Below the pieces are notes generated by a model. That model had not been told where the DNA came from and ran no database searches. It worked only from the letters and a program-made list of their open reading frames with translations. Positions 37,901 through 50,886 of a stretch of DNA of 64,000 nt are shown one piece after another (position 1 is the first letter of the stretch; each line of letters opens with the position of its first letter). Location of the stretch: the NCBI RefSeq assembly GCF_026212465.1, contig NC_080056.1, positions 25,628,239-25,692,238 of the forward strand. The letters run 5' to 3'. The position numbers were made by a program, and so were the translations under genes. This stretch comes from Amaranthus tricolor (lineage: Eukaryota > Streptophyta > Magnoliopsida > Caryophyllales > Amaranthaceae).

Positions 37901-40900
37901 AAACCCTTAAAATCGCAACTTAACACGTAATTTCTAGCATTTGACTATGATTTTAAATTCTAACCACTTAAACACAATAATATATACCAAATAGTTTTGT
38001 GTGCCAAGTTCCGTGCAGAACAAACCAAGTTTGCTACTTTATGCGAAAAACGCCAAAAACGCTTAAAAACCCTTAAAATCGCAATTTAACACGTAATTTC
38101 TAGCATATGAGTATGATTTGCAATTCTAACCACTTCAACACAATAATACATACCAAATTATGTTGTGTGCCAAGTTTCGTGCAAAACAAACCATGTTTGA
38201 GCTACTTTATGCACAAAAGATCCAAAAACGCTTAAAAACCTATAAAATCGCAACTTAATAAGTAATTTCTAGCATATGAGTATGATTTGCAATTCTAACC
38301 ACTTCAACACAATAATACATACCAAATAATGTTGTGTGCCAAGTTTCGTGCAAAACAAACCATGTTTGAGCTACTTTATGCACAAAAGATCCAAAAACGC
38401 TTAAAAACCTATAAAATCGCAACTTAATAAGTAATTTCTAGCATATGAGTATGATTTTAAATTCTAACCACTTCAACACAATAATATATACCAAATAGTG
38501 TTGTGTACCATGTTTCGTGCAAAACAAACCAAGTTTTGGCTACTTTATGCGCAAAAGTGCCGAAAATGCTAAAAAACCCTTAAAATCGCAACTTAACACG
38601 TAATTTCTAGCATATGAGTATGATTTTTAATTCTAACCACTTCAACACAATAATATATACAGAATAGTGTTGCGTGCCAAGTTTCGTGCAAAACAAACCA
38701 AGTTTGAGCTACTTTATGCGCAAAAGTGCTAAAAATGCTTAAAAACCCTTAAAATCGCAACTTAAGACGTAATTTCTAGCATATGACTATGATTTTCAAT
38801 TCTAACCACTTCAACACAATAATATATATTATATAGAGTTGTGTGTCTAGTTTCGTGCAAAACAAACCAAGTTTCAGCTATTTTATGCGCAAAAATGCCA
38901 AAAACACTTAAAAACCCATAAAATCGCAACTTAACACGTAATTTCTAGCATATGAGTATGATTTTCAATTCTAACCACTTCAACACAATAATATATACAG
39001 AAAAGTGTTGTGTGCCAACTTTCGTGCAAAACAAACCAAGTTTGAGCTACTTTATGCGCAAAAGTGCTTAAAATACTTTAAAACCCTTAAAATCGCAACT
39101 TAACACGTAATTTCTAGCATTTGACTATGATTTTCAATTCTAACCACTTAAACAAAATAATATATTTCAAATAGTTTTGTGTGCCAAGTTCCGTGCAGAA
39201 CAAACCAAGTTTGCTACTTTATGCGAAAAACGCTAAAAACGCTTAAAAACCCTTAAAATCGCAATTTAACACGTAATTTCTAGCATATGAGTATGATTTG
39301 CAATTCTAACCACTTTAACACAATAATACATACCAAATAATGTTGTGTGCCAAGTATCGTGCAAAACAAACCATGTTTGAGCTACTTTATGCACAAAAGA
39401 TCCAAAAACGCTTAAAAACCTATAAAATCGCAACTAAATAAGTAATTTCTAGCATATGAGTATGAAATTAAATTCTAACCACTTCAACACAATAATATAT
39501 ACCAAATAGTGTTGTGTGCCAAGTTTCGTGCAAAAGAAACCAAGTTTTGGCTACTTTATGCGCAAAAGTGTCGAAAATGCTAAAAAACCCTTAAAATCGC
39601 AATTTAACACGTAATTTCTAGCATATGAGTATGATTTTCTATTCTAACCACTTCAACACAATAATATATACCAAATAGTGTTGTGTCCCATGTTTCGTAC
39701 AAAAAAAACCAAGTTTGGGCTACTTTTTGCGCAAAAACGCCAAAAACACTTAAAAACCCATAAAATCCCAACTTAACACGTAATTTCTAGCATATGAGTA
39801 TGATTTGCAATTCTAACCACTTCAACACAATAATACATACCAAATAATGTTGTGTGCCAAGTTTCGTGCAAAACAAACCATGTTTGAGCTACTTTATGCA
39901 CAAAAGATCCAAAAACGCTTAAAAACCTATAAAATCGCAACTTAATAAGTAATTTCTAGCATATGAGTATGATTTTAAATTCTAACCACTTCAACACAAT
40001 AATATATACCAAATAGTGTTGTGTGCCATGTTTCGTGCAAAACAAACCAAGTTTTGGCTACTTTATGCGCAAAAGTGCCGAAAATGCTAAAAAAACCCTT
40101 AAAATCGCAACTTATGACGTAATTTCTAGCATTTGACTATGATTTTCAATTCTAACCACTTCAACACAATAATATATACAGAATAGTGTTGCGTGCCAAG
40201 TTTCGTGCAAAACAAACCAAGTTTGAGCTACTTTATGCGCAAAAGTGCTAAAAATGCTTAAAAACCCTTAAAATCGCAACTTAAGACGTAATTTCTAGCA
40301 TTTGACTATGATTTTCAATTCTAACCACTTAAACACAATAATATATACCAAATAGTTTTGTATGCCAAGTTCCGTGCAAAACAAACCAAGTTTGCTACTT
40401 TATGCGCAAAACGCCAAAAACACTTAAAAACCCATAAAATCGCAACTTAACACGTAATTTCTAGCATATGAGTATGATTTTCTATTCTAACCACTTCCAC
40501 ACAATAATATATATTAAATAGAGTTGTGTGCCAAGTTTCGTGCAAAACAAACCAAGTTTGAGCTACTTTATGCGCAAAAGTGCTAAAAATGATTAAAAAC
40601 CCTTAAAATCGCAACTTATGACGTAATTTCTAGCATTTGACTATGATTTTCAATTCTAACCACTTAAACACAATAATATATACCAAATAGTTTTGTGTGC
40701 CAAGTTCTGTGCATAACAAACCAAGTTTGCTAATTTATGCGCAAAACGCAAAAAACGCTTAAAAACCCTTAAAATCGCAATTTAACACGTAATTTCTAGT
40801 ATATGAGTATGATTTTCTATTCTAACCACTTAAACACAATAATATATACCAAATAGTGTTGTGTCCCATGTTTCGTACAAAAAAAACCAAGTTTGGGCTA

Positions 40901-41813
40901 CTTTTTGCGCAAAAACGCCAAAAACACTTAAAAACCCATAAAATCCCAACTTAACACGTAATTTCTAGCATATGAGTATGATCTTCAATTCTAACCACTT
41001 CACCAAAATAATATATACCAAATAGTGTTGCATGCCAAGTTTCGTGCAAAACAAACCAAGTTTGAGCTACTTTATGCGCAAAAGTGCTAAAAATGCTTTA
41101 AAACCCTTAAAATCACAACTTAACACGTAATTTCTAGCATTTGACTATGATTTTCAATTCTAACCACTTAAACACAATAAAATATACGAAATAGTTTTGT
41201 GTGCCAAGTTCCGTGCAAAACAAACCAAGTTTGCTACTTTATGCGAAAAACGCCAAAAACGCTTAAAAACCCTTAAAATCGCAATTTAACACGTAATTTC
41301 TAGCATATGAGTATGATTTGCAATTCTAACCACTTCAACACAATAATACATACCAAATAATGTTGTGTGCCAAGTTTCGTGCAAAACAAACCATGTTTGA
41401 GCTACTTTATGCACAAAAGATCCAAAAACGCTTAAAAACCTATAAAATCGCAACTTAATAAGTAATTTCTAGCATATGAGTATGATTTTAAATTCTAACC
41501 ACTTCAACACAATAATATATACCAAATAGTGTTGTGTGCCAAGTTTCGTGCAAAACAAACCAAGTTTTGGCTACTTTATGCGCAAAAGTGCCGAAAATGC
41601 TAAAAAACCCTTAAAATCGCAACTTAACACGTAATTTCTAGCATTTGACTATGATTTTTAATTCTAACCACTTAAACACAATAATATATACCAAATAGTT
41701 TTGTGTGCCAAGTTCCGTGCAAAACAAACCAAGTTTGAGCTAGTTTGTGCGCAAAACGCCAAAAATGCTCAAAACCCTTAAAATTGCAACTAAACACGTA
41801 ATTTATAGCATAT
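34948..41813 (+). repeat. ~169-bp satellite, middle array
   Basis: The first bases (ACAAT, then AATATATACAG) continue the monomer interrupted at 24104. Variant order here matches an earlier block: 34953 to about 38250 follows about 11990-15290, sharing private changes such as AAATTGTAACC (about 12465 and 35431) and GCATATGAGAATG (about 12620 and 35585). The array therefore existed in this higher-order form before the retrotransposon landed. No genes are seen. The array ends at the CACTA terminus. Confidence 0.96.
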
Positions 41814-41830
41814 CACTAGTGGAAAAAACG
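41814..41830 (-). repeat. CACTA terminal inverted repeat
   Basis: CACTAGTGGAAAAAACG begins the element, with the CACTA core and the GTGGAAAAA extension common in plant En/Spm elements. Its partner was not found in the window. Confidence 0.9.
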
Positions 41831-41834
41831 TCTT

Positions 41835-41973
41835 TTGCTGCGGTTTTAAATCCATAATATGCTGCGGTTTTGGCCCAAGCATTATATTGTACACTATATG
41901 CTGCGATTTTAAGGGAGCCCGCAGCATATATTGTACACTATATGCTGCGGTTTTAAGGGAGCCCGCAGCATAT
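41835..41973. repeat. CACTA subterminal repeats and hairpins
   Basis: The motif TGCTGCGGTTTT recurs four times (one copy with A for G). Two adjacent 44-bp units (41885-41928 and 41929-41972) each contain an inverted repeat. In the second, ATATGCTGCGG (41940-41950) pairs perfectly with CCGCAGCATAT (41963-41973). Subterminal repeats bind the element-encoded DNA-binding protein in En/Spm, so that role is inferred here. Confidence 0.8.
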
Positions 41974-42137
41974 GTATAATTTTTTTTTTCCTTTTTCATT
42001 TATTACTAATAAATAATCCAATATTAATGTACAATGTAATAAACAATCATTAATCCAATAATAATCCAATGATAATCACCAGTAATCTCTTTGTAATAAT
42101 AAACTCTCAGTCGTATATATATTATAATAATATGTAC

Positions 42138-42255
<118 letters not shown>

Positions 42256-42621
42256 GTCCTAAAAATCTAAACTAAATACAATTTATTACCAAGAACAAAA
42301 ATTAGCAAGATACACGGCAATCTTGTGTTTCAATTCGCACATTTCTCCATCTCTCAAAGGGCGTGTTTCCCTTGGAATGTCATGTATAACCTATAATACA
42401 ATATAAAATTAAAACATACATAAACATTAGATTTTACCAATAATTGTAAATATATGTATAATATTATACTTTAAGAACGTAACAAATAATACTTACGGCA
42501 TCTATGTTTTCGACTCCAACCTCCTTCACGGATTTTAAGATGTCGTCCATGTACTTGAGAGTGTAGTAGCTGCAATCAACGGAATTCGAAGGTTGTCGAA
42601 AGCACTAAAAGAACATAGATG

Positions 42622-43437
42622 TTAGTGCCAAAAACGCTTAAAAACCTTTAAAATCGCAACCTAACACGTAATTTCTAGGATATGACTACGATTTTCAATT
42701 CTAACCACTTCAACACAATAATATATACCAAATAGTGTTGTGTGCCAAGTTGCGTGCAAATCAAACCAAGTTTGAGCTACCTTACGCGCGAAAGTGCCAA
42801 AAACGCTTTAAAACCCTTAAAATCGCAACTTGACACGTAATTTATAGCATATGACTATGATTTTCAATTCTAACCAATTCAACACAATAATATATACCAA
42901 ATAGTGTTGTGTGCCAAGTTTCGTGCAAATCAAACCAAGTTTGAGCTACCTTACGCGCGAAAGTGCCAAAAACGCTTAAAAACCCTTAAAATCGCAACTT
43001 AACACGTAATTTCTAGCATATGACTATGATTTTCAATTATAACCAATTCAACACAATAATATATACCAAATAGTGTTGTGTGCCAAGTTTCGTGCAAATC
43101 AAACCTAGTTTGAGCTACCTTACGCGCGAAAGTGCCAAAAACGCTTAAAAACCCTTAAACTCTCAACTTAACACGTAATTTCTAGCATATGACTATGATT
43201 TTAAATTCTAACCACTTCAACACAATAATATATACCAAATAGTGTTGTGTGCCAAGTTTCGTGCAAAACAAACCAAGTTTGAGCTATCTTACACGCGAAA
43301 GTGCCAAAAACGCTTAAAAACCCTTAAAATCGCAACTTAACACGTAATTTCTAGGATTTGACTACGATTTTCAATTCTAACCACTTCAATACAATAATAT
43401 ATACCAAATAATGTTGTGTGCCAAGTTTCGTGCAACA
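42622..43437 (+). repeat. Satellite monomers inside a CACTA intron, part 1
   Basis: Nearly five monomers in the orientation of the outer arrays, with anchors at about 42654, 42823, 42993, 43160 and 43331. They lie wholly inside the intron 42605-44263. They share a variant, TACGCGCGAAAGTGCC with TGCAAATCAAACC, that is rare or absent in the left and middle arrays. Confidence 0.93.
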
Positions 43438-43810
43438 ACAAGCCAAGAAACAGCCAATAGGGCAGAACAGAAGACAGCAAGCACGCAAAATCAGAACAAC
43501 AGCCTAAGCTACCCACTGACCAGCCTACCTTGCAGTGTGGTTTGAGCCGTAACCAAGGAGACCTGGAGCCAAAAAAACCATGGGAACGTTATCTCCATAC
43601 ATGGACCAAGCCATCAAGGCCCAAGAACCATGATTCTGGTGCACACAGCTCACTAGGATACGAGCGCAAGGTGGCCCAGTCACTGATCAGTGCTGATCAG
43701 TGCACAGCTAGTGTTCTGTTTGTTTTATATTTCTGTTTTAAAGAGGCACATTGTTTAGCACGTGATGTTGTGTAGAAGAAAAATTGGAGTGTGAAACACC
43801 CAATATCGGT
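43436..43810. other. ~375-bp unidentified insertion in the intronic satellite
   Basis: A more GC-rich sequence unrelated to the satellite interrupts it between TTTCGTGCAA and GTGTTGTGTGCC. The satellite text GTTGTGTGCCAAGTTTCG occurs on both sides, so the insert either duplicated about 24 bp of target or sits between two monomers. It contains a repeated palindromic word, TGATCAGTG, twice in tandem near 43685-43705. No terminal repeats and no credible protein are seen. It may be a fragment of a nonautonomous element. Confidence 0.6.
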
Positions 43811-44243
43811 GCAAGTGTTGTGTGCCAAGTTTCGTGCAAAACAAACCAAGTTTAAGTTACCTTACGCGCGAAAGTGCCAAAAACTCTTAAAAACCCTTAA
43901 AATCGCAACTTAACACGTAATTTCTAGCATATGACTTTGATTTTCAATTCTAACCACTTCAACACAATAATATATACCAAATAGTGTTGTGTGCCAAGTT
44001 TCGTGCAAAACAAACCAAGTTTAAGTTACCTTACGCGCGAAAGTGCCAAAAACTCTTAAAAACCCTAAAAATCGCAACTTAACACGTAATTTCTAGCATA
44101 TGAATATGATTTTCAATTCTAACCACTTCAACACAATAATATATACCAAATAGTGTTGTGTGCCAAGTTGCGCGCAAATAATCCAAGTTTTGAGCTAGTT
44201 TATGCGCAAAAGTCCAAAAAAAGCTTAAAAATCCATAAAATCG
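43811..44243 (+). repeat. Satellite monomers inside a CACTA intron, part 2
   Basis: About two and a half monomers continue after the insertion (anchors at about 43903 and 44073) with the same GCGCGAAAGTGCC variant. The array stops at TAAAATCG, some 20 bases from the splice donor of the exon ending at 44264. Confidence 0.92.
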
Positions 44244-44363
44244 ATTAGTGTTGCATTGTGTACCTTTATTGCTGTCCATTTCGGAAATGTGGCTCTGGAT
44301 ATAGATCCCATTTCTGCACGCACTTTCTTCATTGCGCTGAAATGCATGGCAAATGTAATACTA

Positions 44364-44519
<156 letters not shown>

Positions 44520-47500
44520 CACTTAATTAATTCAAATTGGTAAAATAATTAAAATTACATACGCATTCAACAACGCTTTGAATTTTGTGTTGCGAGGCAG
44601 GCTTTGAGGTTTTTGTAATGAGTCGAAGACGTGCACAGTGTTCGTTAAAGGACAAATGACCAAAAGTATCCAATGCAAACTACAAACGCAAATTTAAAAT
44701 CAAGAAATTAGAGATTATGTGAACTTAAAATCAACAAATTATAGATTATGCAAACTACAAACGCAAATAAAACTTACTCTTCCACATATGGAACCAAAAT
44801 GAAAGCGTGTTTAGATGCAATGGAATTAGTCAAAGCAGTCTCAACGTATGCTTTGACGTCATCTGGATCATTTACACTTTTAGTACCCGAAATTGACTCA
44901 GGAAAAAATCATCCAATTTTTATTGGAGGTTCGCTAGAATTTAGCTCCTCGTAAGCCGCACTACACTCACGAATAAGAAAATTTTGTTTGTAATTCGGTT
45001 ATTAAAACAATTAAAAAACAACAATGCCTAAATTGTAAGATAATGAACATCACCTCATGTATACGTGGATAAGAGCTACGTTAAACATCTCTCCTCTCAA
45101 AAATTGCCCAATGTCACTAGGACCAATAATTACAAATGGGCTATTTACAAAGCAGAACTGTTCCTTCTGCAGGGTTAGTACGATTGGGTCCTCCTCACTT
45201 ATGCGAGATGCACAAGTGTGCAGCCATTTGCAATCTTGAGAGAGATCTTTTAGCTCCGCATCTGTCAAAATAGGAGTGATTGCCGTCGACTTTGACCCAA
45301 TCGACACCTTCGATGAGGAACCGATCTCTCTCCTAGATCCCTTTGGACTCTTTTGCTATTTCAATTCATACAATTAAATTAGTGTAAGCAAGAAATTTTA
45401 AAAATAAAACTAAATAAGGTACAAATGATTATTACCATGTTAGTGAATCGGACCCAAGCATAGGGCCATGTGATGAAACTACCTAGGGCGTCTGATAGTT
45501 TCTCAATGCTCCATTCTTGCATTGGCACCGGGACTGAGAAATCTTCAAACCCCTTTAGAATAGTTTCCACGGCCACACTGATGTTGCCACTTGTAACTGG
45601 CAACGAATGCATTGTTTGGCCCTCTTTAGTTGGCTGTGCCACACCATATGCAACCTCAGTTAAGTCGCCATCACTAGCAACACCTAACTGAGGCAGCAAA
45701 AGAGAACAAGGAGTCGCCTCCTGACCATTGTGTCGTTTAGTATAATAAGCATCATAATAAAATATTAAAACGCGTTGCAATTTAAATTAATAAGTGCTTA
45801 TATATTTAAAAACTATGTACCTGTACCACTGGCTCCGGAGTTGGCTCCGGATTTTGAGCAACGGAGTCCATGGTCTCCGGTGTGGGGTTTTGCCCTTCAG
45901 GAGTAGCAATGGGCTGGGGTGCTACGGGGGTAAAGGGCTCGGGTGTTGGCTCGACCGAAGCGTTAGGATCCCCATGTTGACTTTGCTGGTCCTCGACAAT
46001 CAGGTTTGCCAAGTCAACAGTGGGTGCTCCCATCTTCTGCAGCACGAGTGCCAGCTTGGCGAGAACGTCCTTCGTAATTTCTGCTCAGAGGGTTGCTACT
46101 TCATCAGGTGGCATCGTTTGGGATTGAGTAGCAACACACTCTTTGCCAAATGCCTTCTTTAACCCCACGCAGACTCCTCCTTTTCCAACTACCCGCCCTC
46201 TATGGTCTCTCCCTAAGACCATATGCAATGCGTCAACATTGCCTCTTGGGGTGAACTCCCCCGTAGCTTCTTTTTCCTTCCAGCCCATCTGTTCAAATAA
46301 AAAGTGACATATATAACAATTAGTATAAGTAAATCAAAGCCAAACAATACAAAACTAATCAAGAATATACTTAATAATTTCAAAACTCACCACGGCATCA
46401 GCAACCTTCTTCGTTCCCGGATCAGTGATTGTAAATTTACCACTTGCTTCTCGGGAATGAAGCCCGCAATACCAATCCCGCACCCGATCTCCAGCAGGAG
46501 TATTCACGGATGCGGAGGTAGTCGTAGATGAGGGCGTGGCTGGACTTTGATTGGGGTATAAACCCGCATCCACCCACTCTTTTCGTACCTCATCGTACGT
46601 TTTTGGGCCCAAGCGATGGTAAAACTTCCTTTTGCTTGCTGATTCAGAAGCTTTACCACGCTTTTCCTAATTAATCAATGGAAATCGAATGTCATATATT
46701 AGTTTAATGGTTGAATCAAAAGAAATAAATTCAAATCAAAAGCTATAATATAATATAGAATATAATACTTACAACTTCAATGGGAGTTGTTCTTTTGGCA
46801 ACAAAAGCCTCCCATTCCTTCTTTGATATGTGAGCCCATATTTCGTAGGGCATCTTCGAAGGTGCGTGCTCTCCACCTTCGTTTCCCGTTTTGACCTTTT
46901 TGGTCGTACGGGCACGCTTCTTCGTAATCCAGCCAGTTACTAGCTTGGATTTGAAGTCTCTGAATCTTTCAGCAACAGCTGAAAGAAACACCTTCTTCTT
47001 CTCCTCATCGCTCTCGATGTGAAAAAGATTCTACAAAAAAAAATTATATTTAGTAGTGTCAATTAAATTATTTTTATAATGAAACTAAATGAATAAAAAT
47101 AGTAAAGTTACTTACCACAGTATCATTCCATAGAGAGTTCTTCAAACCCTCTGGAACCTCGTTCCATGCGTACAAAATGGAAATCTTGCGGATACATAGG
47201 CCCACTTGTTTTCCATATTGCCTACGCCATTTTCCAGAGGGTTGACCCAATGCATTGTATTCCAAATGCATAGGTTCTTTGACCTTGAGGTTTTTCGTAG
47301 GACCTCGCCCTTTTCTTTTCTTACTATTAGTGGGAGCATCCATTGGTGGGGCGTCTTCAGTGTCATAATCGTTGTGAAGCGGTGGAGCGTCTTCAGCCAT
47401 ACGCTCGTATATCACAATTTGGTCCTCTTCAGAGTCATGACTATGTTGCTCATTATCAAAGGTCTCAATCTCGGGGACAATTTCGTCTCTGAAAAGATGC

Positions 47501-47587
47501 ATTGTAAATCAGTACCTGAAAGTGTATGAATAGAAATATATTAGAACATAAGAATATGATTATGAATATGCCAAAAAAGCTTATAAT

Positions 47588-47694
47588 ATAATATATACCA
47601 AATAGTGTTGTGTGCAAAGTTTCATGCAAAACAAACCAAGTTTGAGCTACTTAATGCGCGAAAGTGACGAAAAAGCTTAAAAAACCTTAAAATT
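47588..47694 (+). repeat. Single satellite monomer between the two CACTA genes
   Basis: Clear satellite text (ATATATACCAAATAGTGTTG, CAAAACAAACCAAGTTTGAG, GCGCGAAAGTGACG) lies between the Tnp2 stop and the first exon of the second gene, in the same orientation as the arrays. Divergent similarity may extend left to about 47540. On the gene strand it is bracketed by a donor-like AAG/GTATGA (47699) and an acceptor-like TCTTTTCAG (ending at 47489), so it may also be intronic. Confidence 0.88.
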
Positions 47695-47711
47695 CATACC
47701 TTGTGAATCAT

Positions 47712-50700
47712 TTAATTCAAATGTATTCCTTCTGTGTGATCTGCACGCATATAACCAACATCTACATCATCTTGATCCACTGATTTTGGATTGATAAAGG
47801 GCGGGGAGTCTTCAAAAGCTTCATATTCTTCCTCATCCTCAACATCACCTATACCAAGAATACTTCTTTTTCCCGGTATAACAATAGACCATTTTTTATC
47901 AGACGGGTCTACAATGTAGAATACTTGCTTGGCTTGTGTGGCTAGTATGAATGGCTCTTCACTATCGCGCAAACGAGCTAAGTCTACAAGAGTGAATCCA
48001 CAAGGGTCGTCATTTATTATGCATCGTCGATTATTATCAACCCACTTACATTTGAAAAGACCAACACTGAAAGTAGAGTAGTCAAGCTCCCATATTTCAT
48101 GTACCCGCCCGTAGTATACCAATTTAGCATCAACCGGCGCTTGATCCTTGGCACTCGCGTAAAATGTAGATGACGCCAAAATAGAAACCCCACTATTCTG
48201 TAGATAAGAGGACTTCTTATCTTGACCCTCAGTCCAAAATGTGAAGCCATTGACATCGTAACCCTCATATTTGTTGACATCATCACGAGGACCAAAAGCT
48301 AACCACTTAACATGTTCAGATACACCCTTGAGTTCTTCACTTATTACTCGATTATGAAACCAATCAATAAACGTCTTCTTATGCAACTGCATTAATCCCC
48401 TATCCCCTTTAGAAGGATATTTTGCGCGCAATATATCAAAATGCTCACTCAAAAAAGGATGGACCTCAGGAATATGATGCAACACATACAAGTGCGCTTG
48501 TAGAAGACTATCTCGAGGAGGTGTGATCGATTTGGAGCCAATTGTTCCTTTTCCCTCAAGCCTTCCTTCATGTCGAGAGGTGGGAAGTCCAATAGGCTTT
48601 ACCATGGCCAAATACTCGGCTATAAAGTTACTAATCTCATCGCTCACAGTGCCTTGAATCATACTCCCCTCGGGTTGTGCCGAATTCCTCACCTTGTTTT
48701 GTAAAACACCCATGTGTCTTTCAAAAGGATAACACCACCTTAAAAAAACTGGACCCAAAAGCTTGATCTCACGAACGAGATGGACAATAAGATGTACCAT
48801 TATGTCAAAGAAAGAAGGTGGAAAATACATCTCAAACTTGCATAAAGTTACAATCACGTCAACTTGAAGAGCATCAAGTGTAAAGGGATCAAGAACTTTA
48901 CTACAAATTGTGTTGAAGAACGAACATAGCTCGGTTATAGCATATCTCACATGTTTTGGCAGTATTCCACGGATTGCGATTGGTAAGAACACTTGCATCA
49001 TTACATGGCAATCGTGAGATTTCATGCTTCCCAACTTCAACTCACCATTTAAGGCCACAAATCTCTTCATGTTGGATGAGTACCCAGACGGAACCTTAAT
49101 GCCATACAAAGACTCACAAAATGCCCGCTTCTCTGCTTTGGACAATGTGTAGCAAGCTGGAGGCAGATAAACTTTGTCATTACTCATCTTCTTCTTATTG
49201 CCCTTTCCCTTGTTACTGCCACCAACTTCATCAGCTCTATTTCTTTTCTTACTCACCTTAACATGTGCCCACAACTCCGGACGAAGACCCTTACATTCAA
49301 ACCAATCTCGTACGGCCTTAACATCCTTTGTCTTACCCGGAATGTTCATGAGAGTCCCGAGTATGGCATCGCATACATTCTTCTCTATATGCATAACGTC
49401 AAGACAATGCCTAACCTGTAAATCTCTCCAATATGGAAGCTTCCAAAAGATTGATTCTTTTTTCCATAATCGGTCTTCACCCCCTTGTACTTGCCCTGAT
49501 TTACCAAATACAGTCTCAACTCCCTTAACCTGTTCATAAACCTCATAACCGGTCAATGGTCGACGAGCTACACGGTCCTCAACCTCGTCGTTGAACATCT
49601 TCTTCTTCTTACGATATTGGTGATCTCGTGGGAGGAACTTTCGATGGTGCATGAATACGTGTTTGCACTTAGGAATCCACGTGGATTCCATGTCATCGAT
49701 ACATATTGGGCATGCTTTCTTCCCTTTGTTCTTATACCCCGATAAGTTGCCATATGCCGGAAAATCATTAACGGTGCATAAAAGCATTGCACGCAAGGTG
49801 AACTCCTCATTAGCATATGCATTAAACACTGAAACGCCTTCATCCCACATCTTTCTCAAATCCTCAACGAGAGGCGCAAGATATACATCTATGTCATTGC
49901 CAGGTTGTTTAGGACCCGAGATGAGAAGCGAAAGCATAATGTACTTACGCTTCATACACAACCAAGGTGGCAAATTATAGATCACTAACAGTACCGGCCA
50001 AGTACTATGTTGAGAACTAAGATTACCGAATGGGTTCATTCCATCCGTACACAGTCCGAGCCTTAAATTACGAACCTCATCCCCAAAAGTCTTTTGCAAC
50101 CTATCAATACTCTTCCACTCCGGAGAATCAGATGGATGTGTGAGCAAGTGACCTTTCTTCACCCTATCTGCATGCCACCTCAAATTTAACGCATCTTTCT
50201 TTATAGAAAACAAGCGCTTGAATCTAGGTATAATTGGAAGATACCACAATACCTTAGCCGGGGGCCCTTTAGCATCCCGAGCACCTTTATGCTTGTAGCG
50301 CGATAAGCCACACCTAGGACACTCTTCTAACTTCTCATTTTCATTCCGATACAATACACAATCATTCGGACACGCATGAATCTTCTAGTACTCTAAGCCG
50401 AAAGGACACATGAGCTTTTTCGCATAATATGTCGACTTTGGAAGTTCATTTCCCTCAGGAAGAATCTCACCTAACGCTTCTAATAAAATTGTGAAACTAG
50501 CGTCACTCCAATTGAACTTTGACTTAATGTTGAAAATTGTCAACACTGCTGTTAGTTTGGTGAACTTTGTACAACCAGGGTACAAAGGCTTTTGAGAAGC
50601 CTCTGTCAACAAGTCAAAAACACGAGGCCGTTTTCCTAACTCATCCTCGACTCCCTCCATCATCTCATCAACACGATCCACATCCTCATCGACATTCTCT

Positions 50701-50870
50701 TCATCGGTCTCATACCCATCAACATGATCTACTGCATCCTCATTGACATCATCCACATTATTGACGTCCTTAACAACACTTTTCTCTTTGTAAACTCCCT
50801 CCTCACCATGCCAAACCCAAACATGATACTGAGGCCTAAACCCACGTCGAAGTATGTGCTCCCTAAGGAT
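47712..50870 (-). pseudogene. tnp2: CACTA Tnp2-type transposase, N-terminus lost and one nonsense codon
   Basis: Two same-frame segments (47712-50384 and 50388 to about 50870) are split by TAG at 50385-50387, between GLEY and KIHACPNDC. Sense codons are expected at this conserved site. The upstream part has GFRPQYHVWVWHGE, typical of the Tnp2 N-terminal region, then an acidic stretch. Downstream are the transposase core (LEECPRCGLSRYKHKG, KKACPICIDD), a DUF4218-like region (CKFEMYFPPSFFDIMVHL) and a DUF4216-like C-terminus (KLVYYGRVHEIWELDY, CKWVDNNR). Tnp2 is the DDE-type enzyme that cuts CACTA ends in the nucleus. The frame reads into an unrelated gag at about 50880, so the first residues are missing. 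Stop TAA is followed by a possible splice donor. Confidence 0.92.
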
Positions 50871-50886
50871 ATCAACACTAGATGAA
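50868..50886. other. Fusion junction of CACTA and second Sirevirus
   Basis: Minus-strand Tnp2 similarity ends near 50870 (REHILRRGF region), and plus-strand gag similarity starts near 50881 (DERWRAKVTAIQE). Neither a CACTA terminus nor an LTR lies between. This is a deletion or rearrangement breakpoint. Confidence 0.75.

Noticed and set aside
43530..43775. 81-codon plus-strand frame in the 375-bp insert
   Set aside because: No recognisable domain and no gene context; expected by chance in a more GC-rich stretch.
45057..47529. Plus-strand frames across the CACTA genes (for example 45470, 45794, 47206, 49174 and 49651)
   Set aside because: Shadows of minus-strand exons that show conserved motifs and phased splice sites.
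50854..50880. Gag start codon at 50854
   Set aside because: This part of the frame is antisense to CACTA transposase sequence; gag similarity begins only near 50881.
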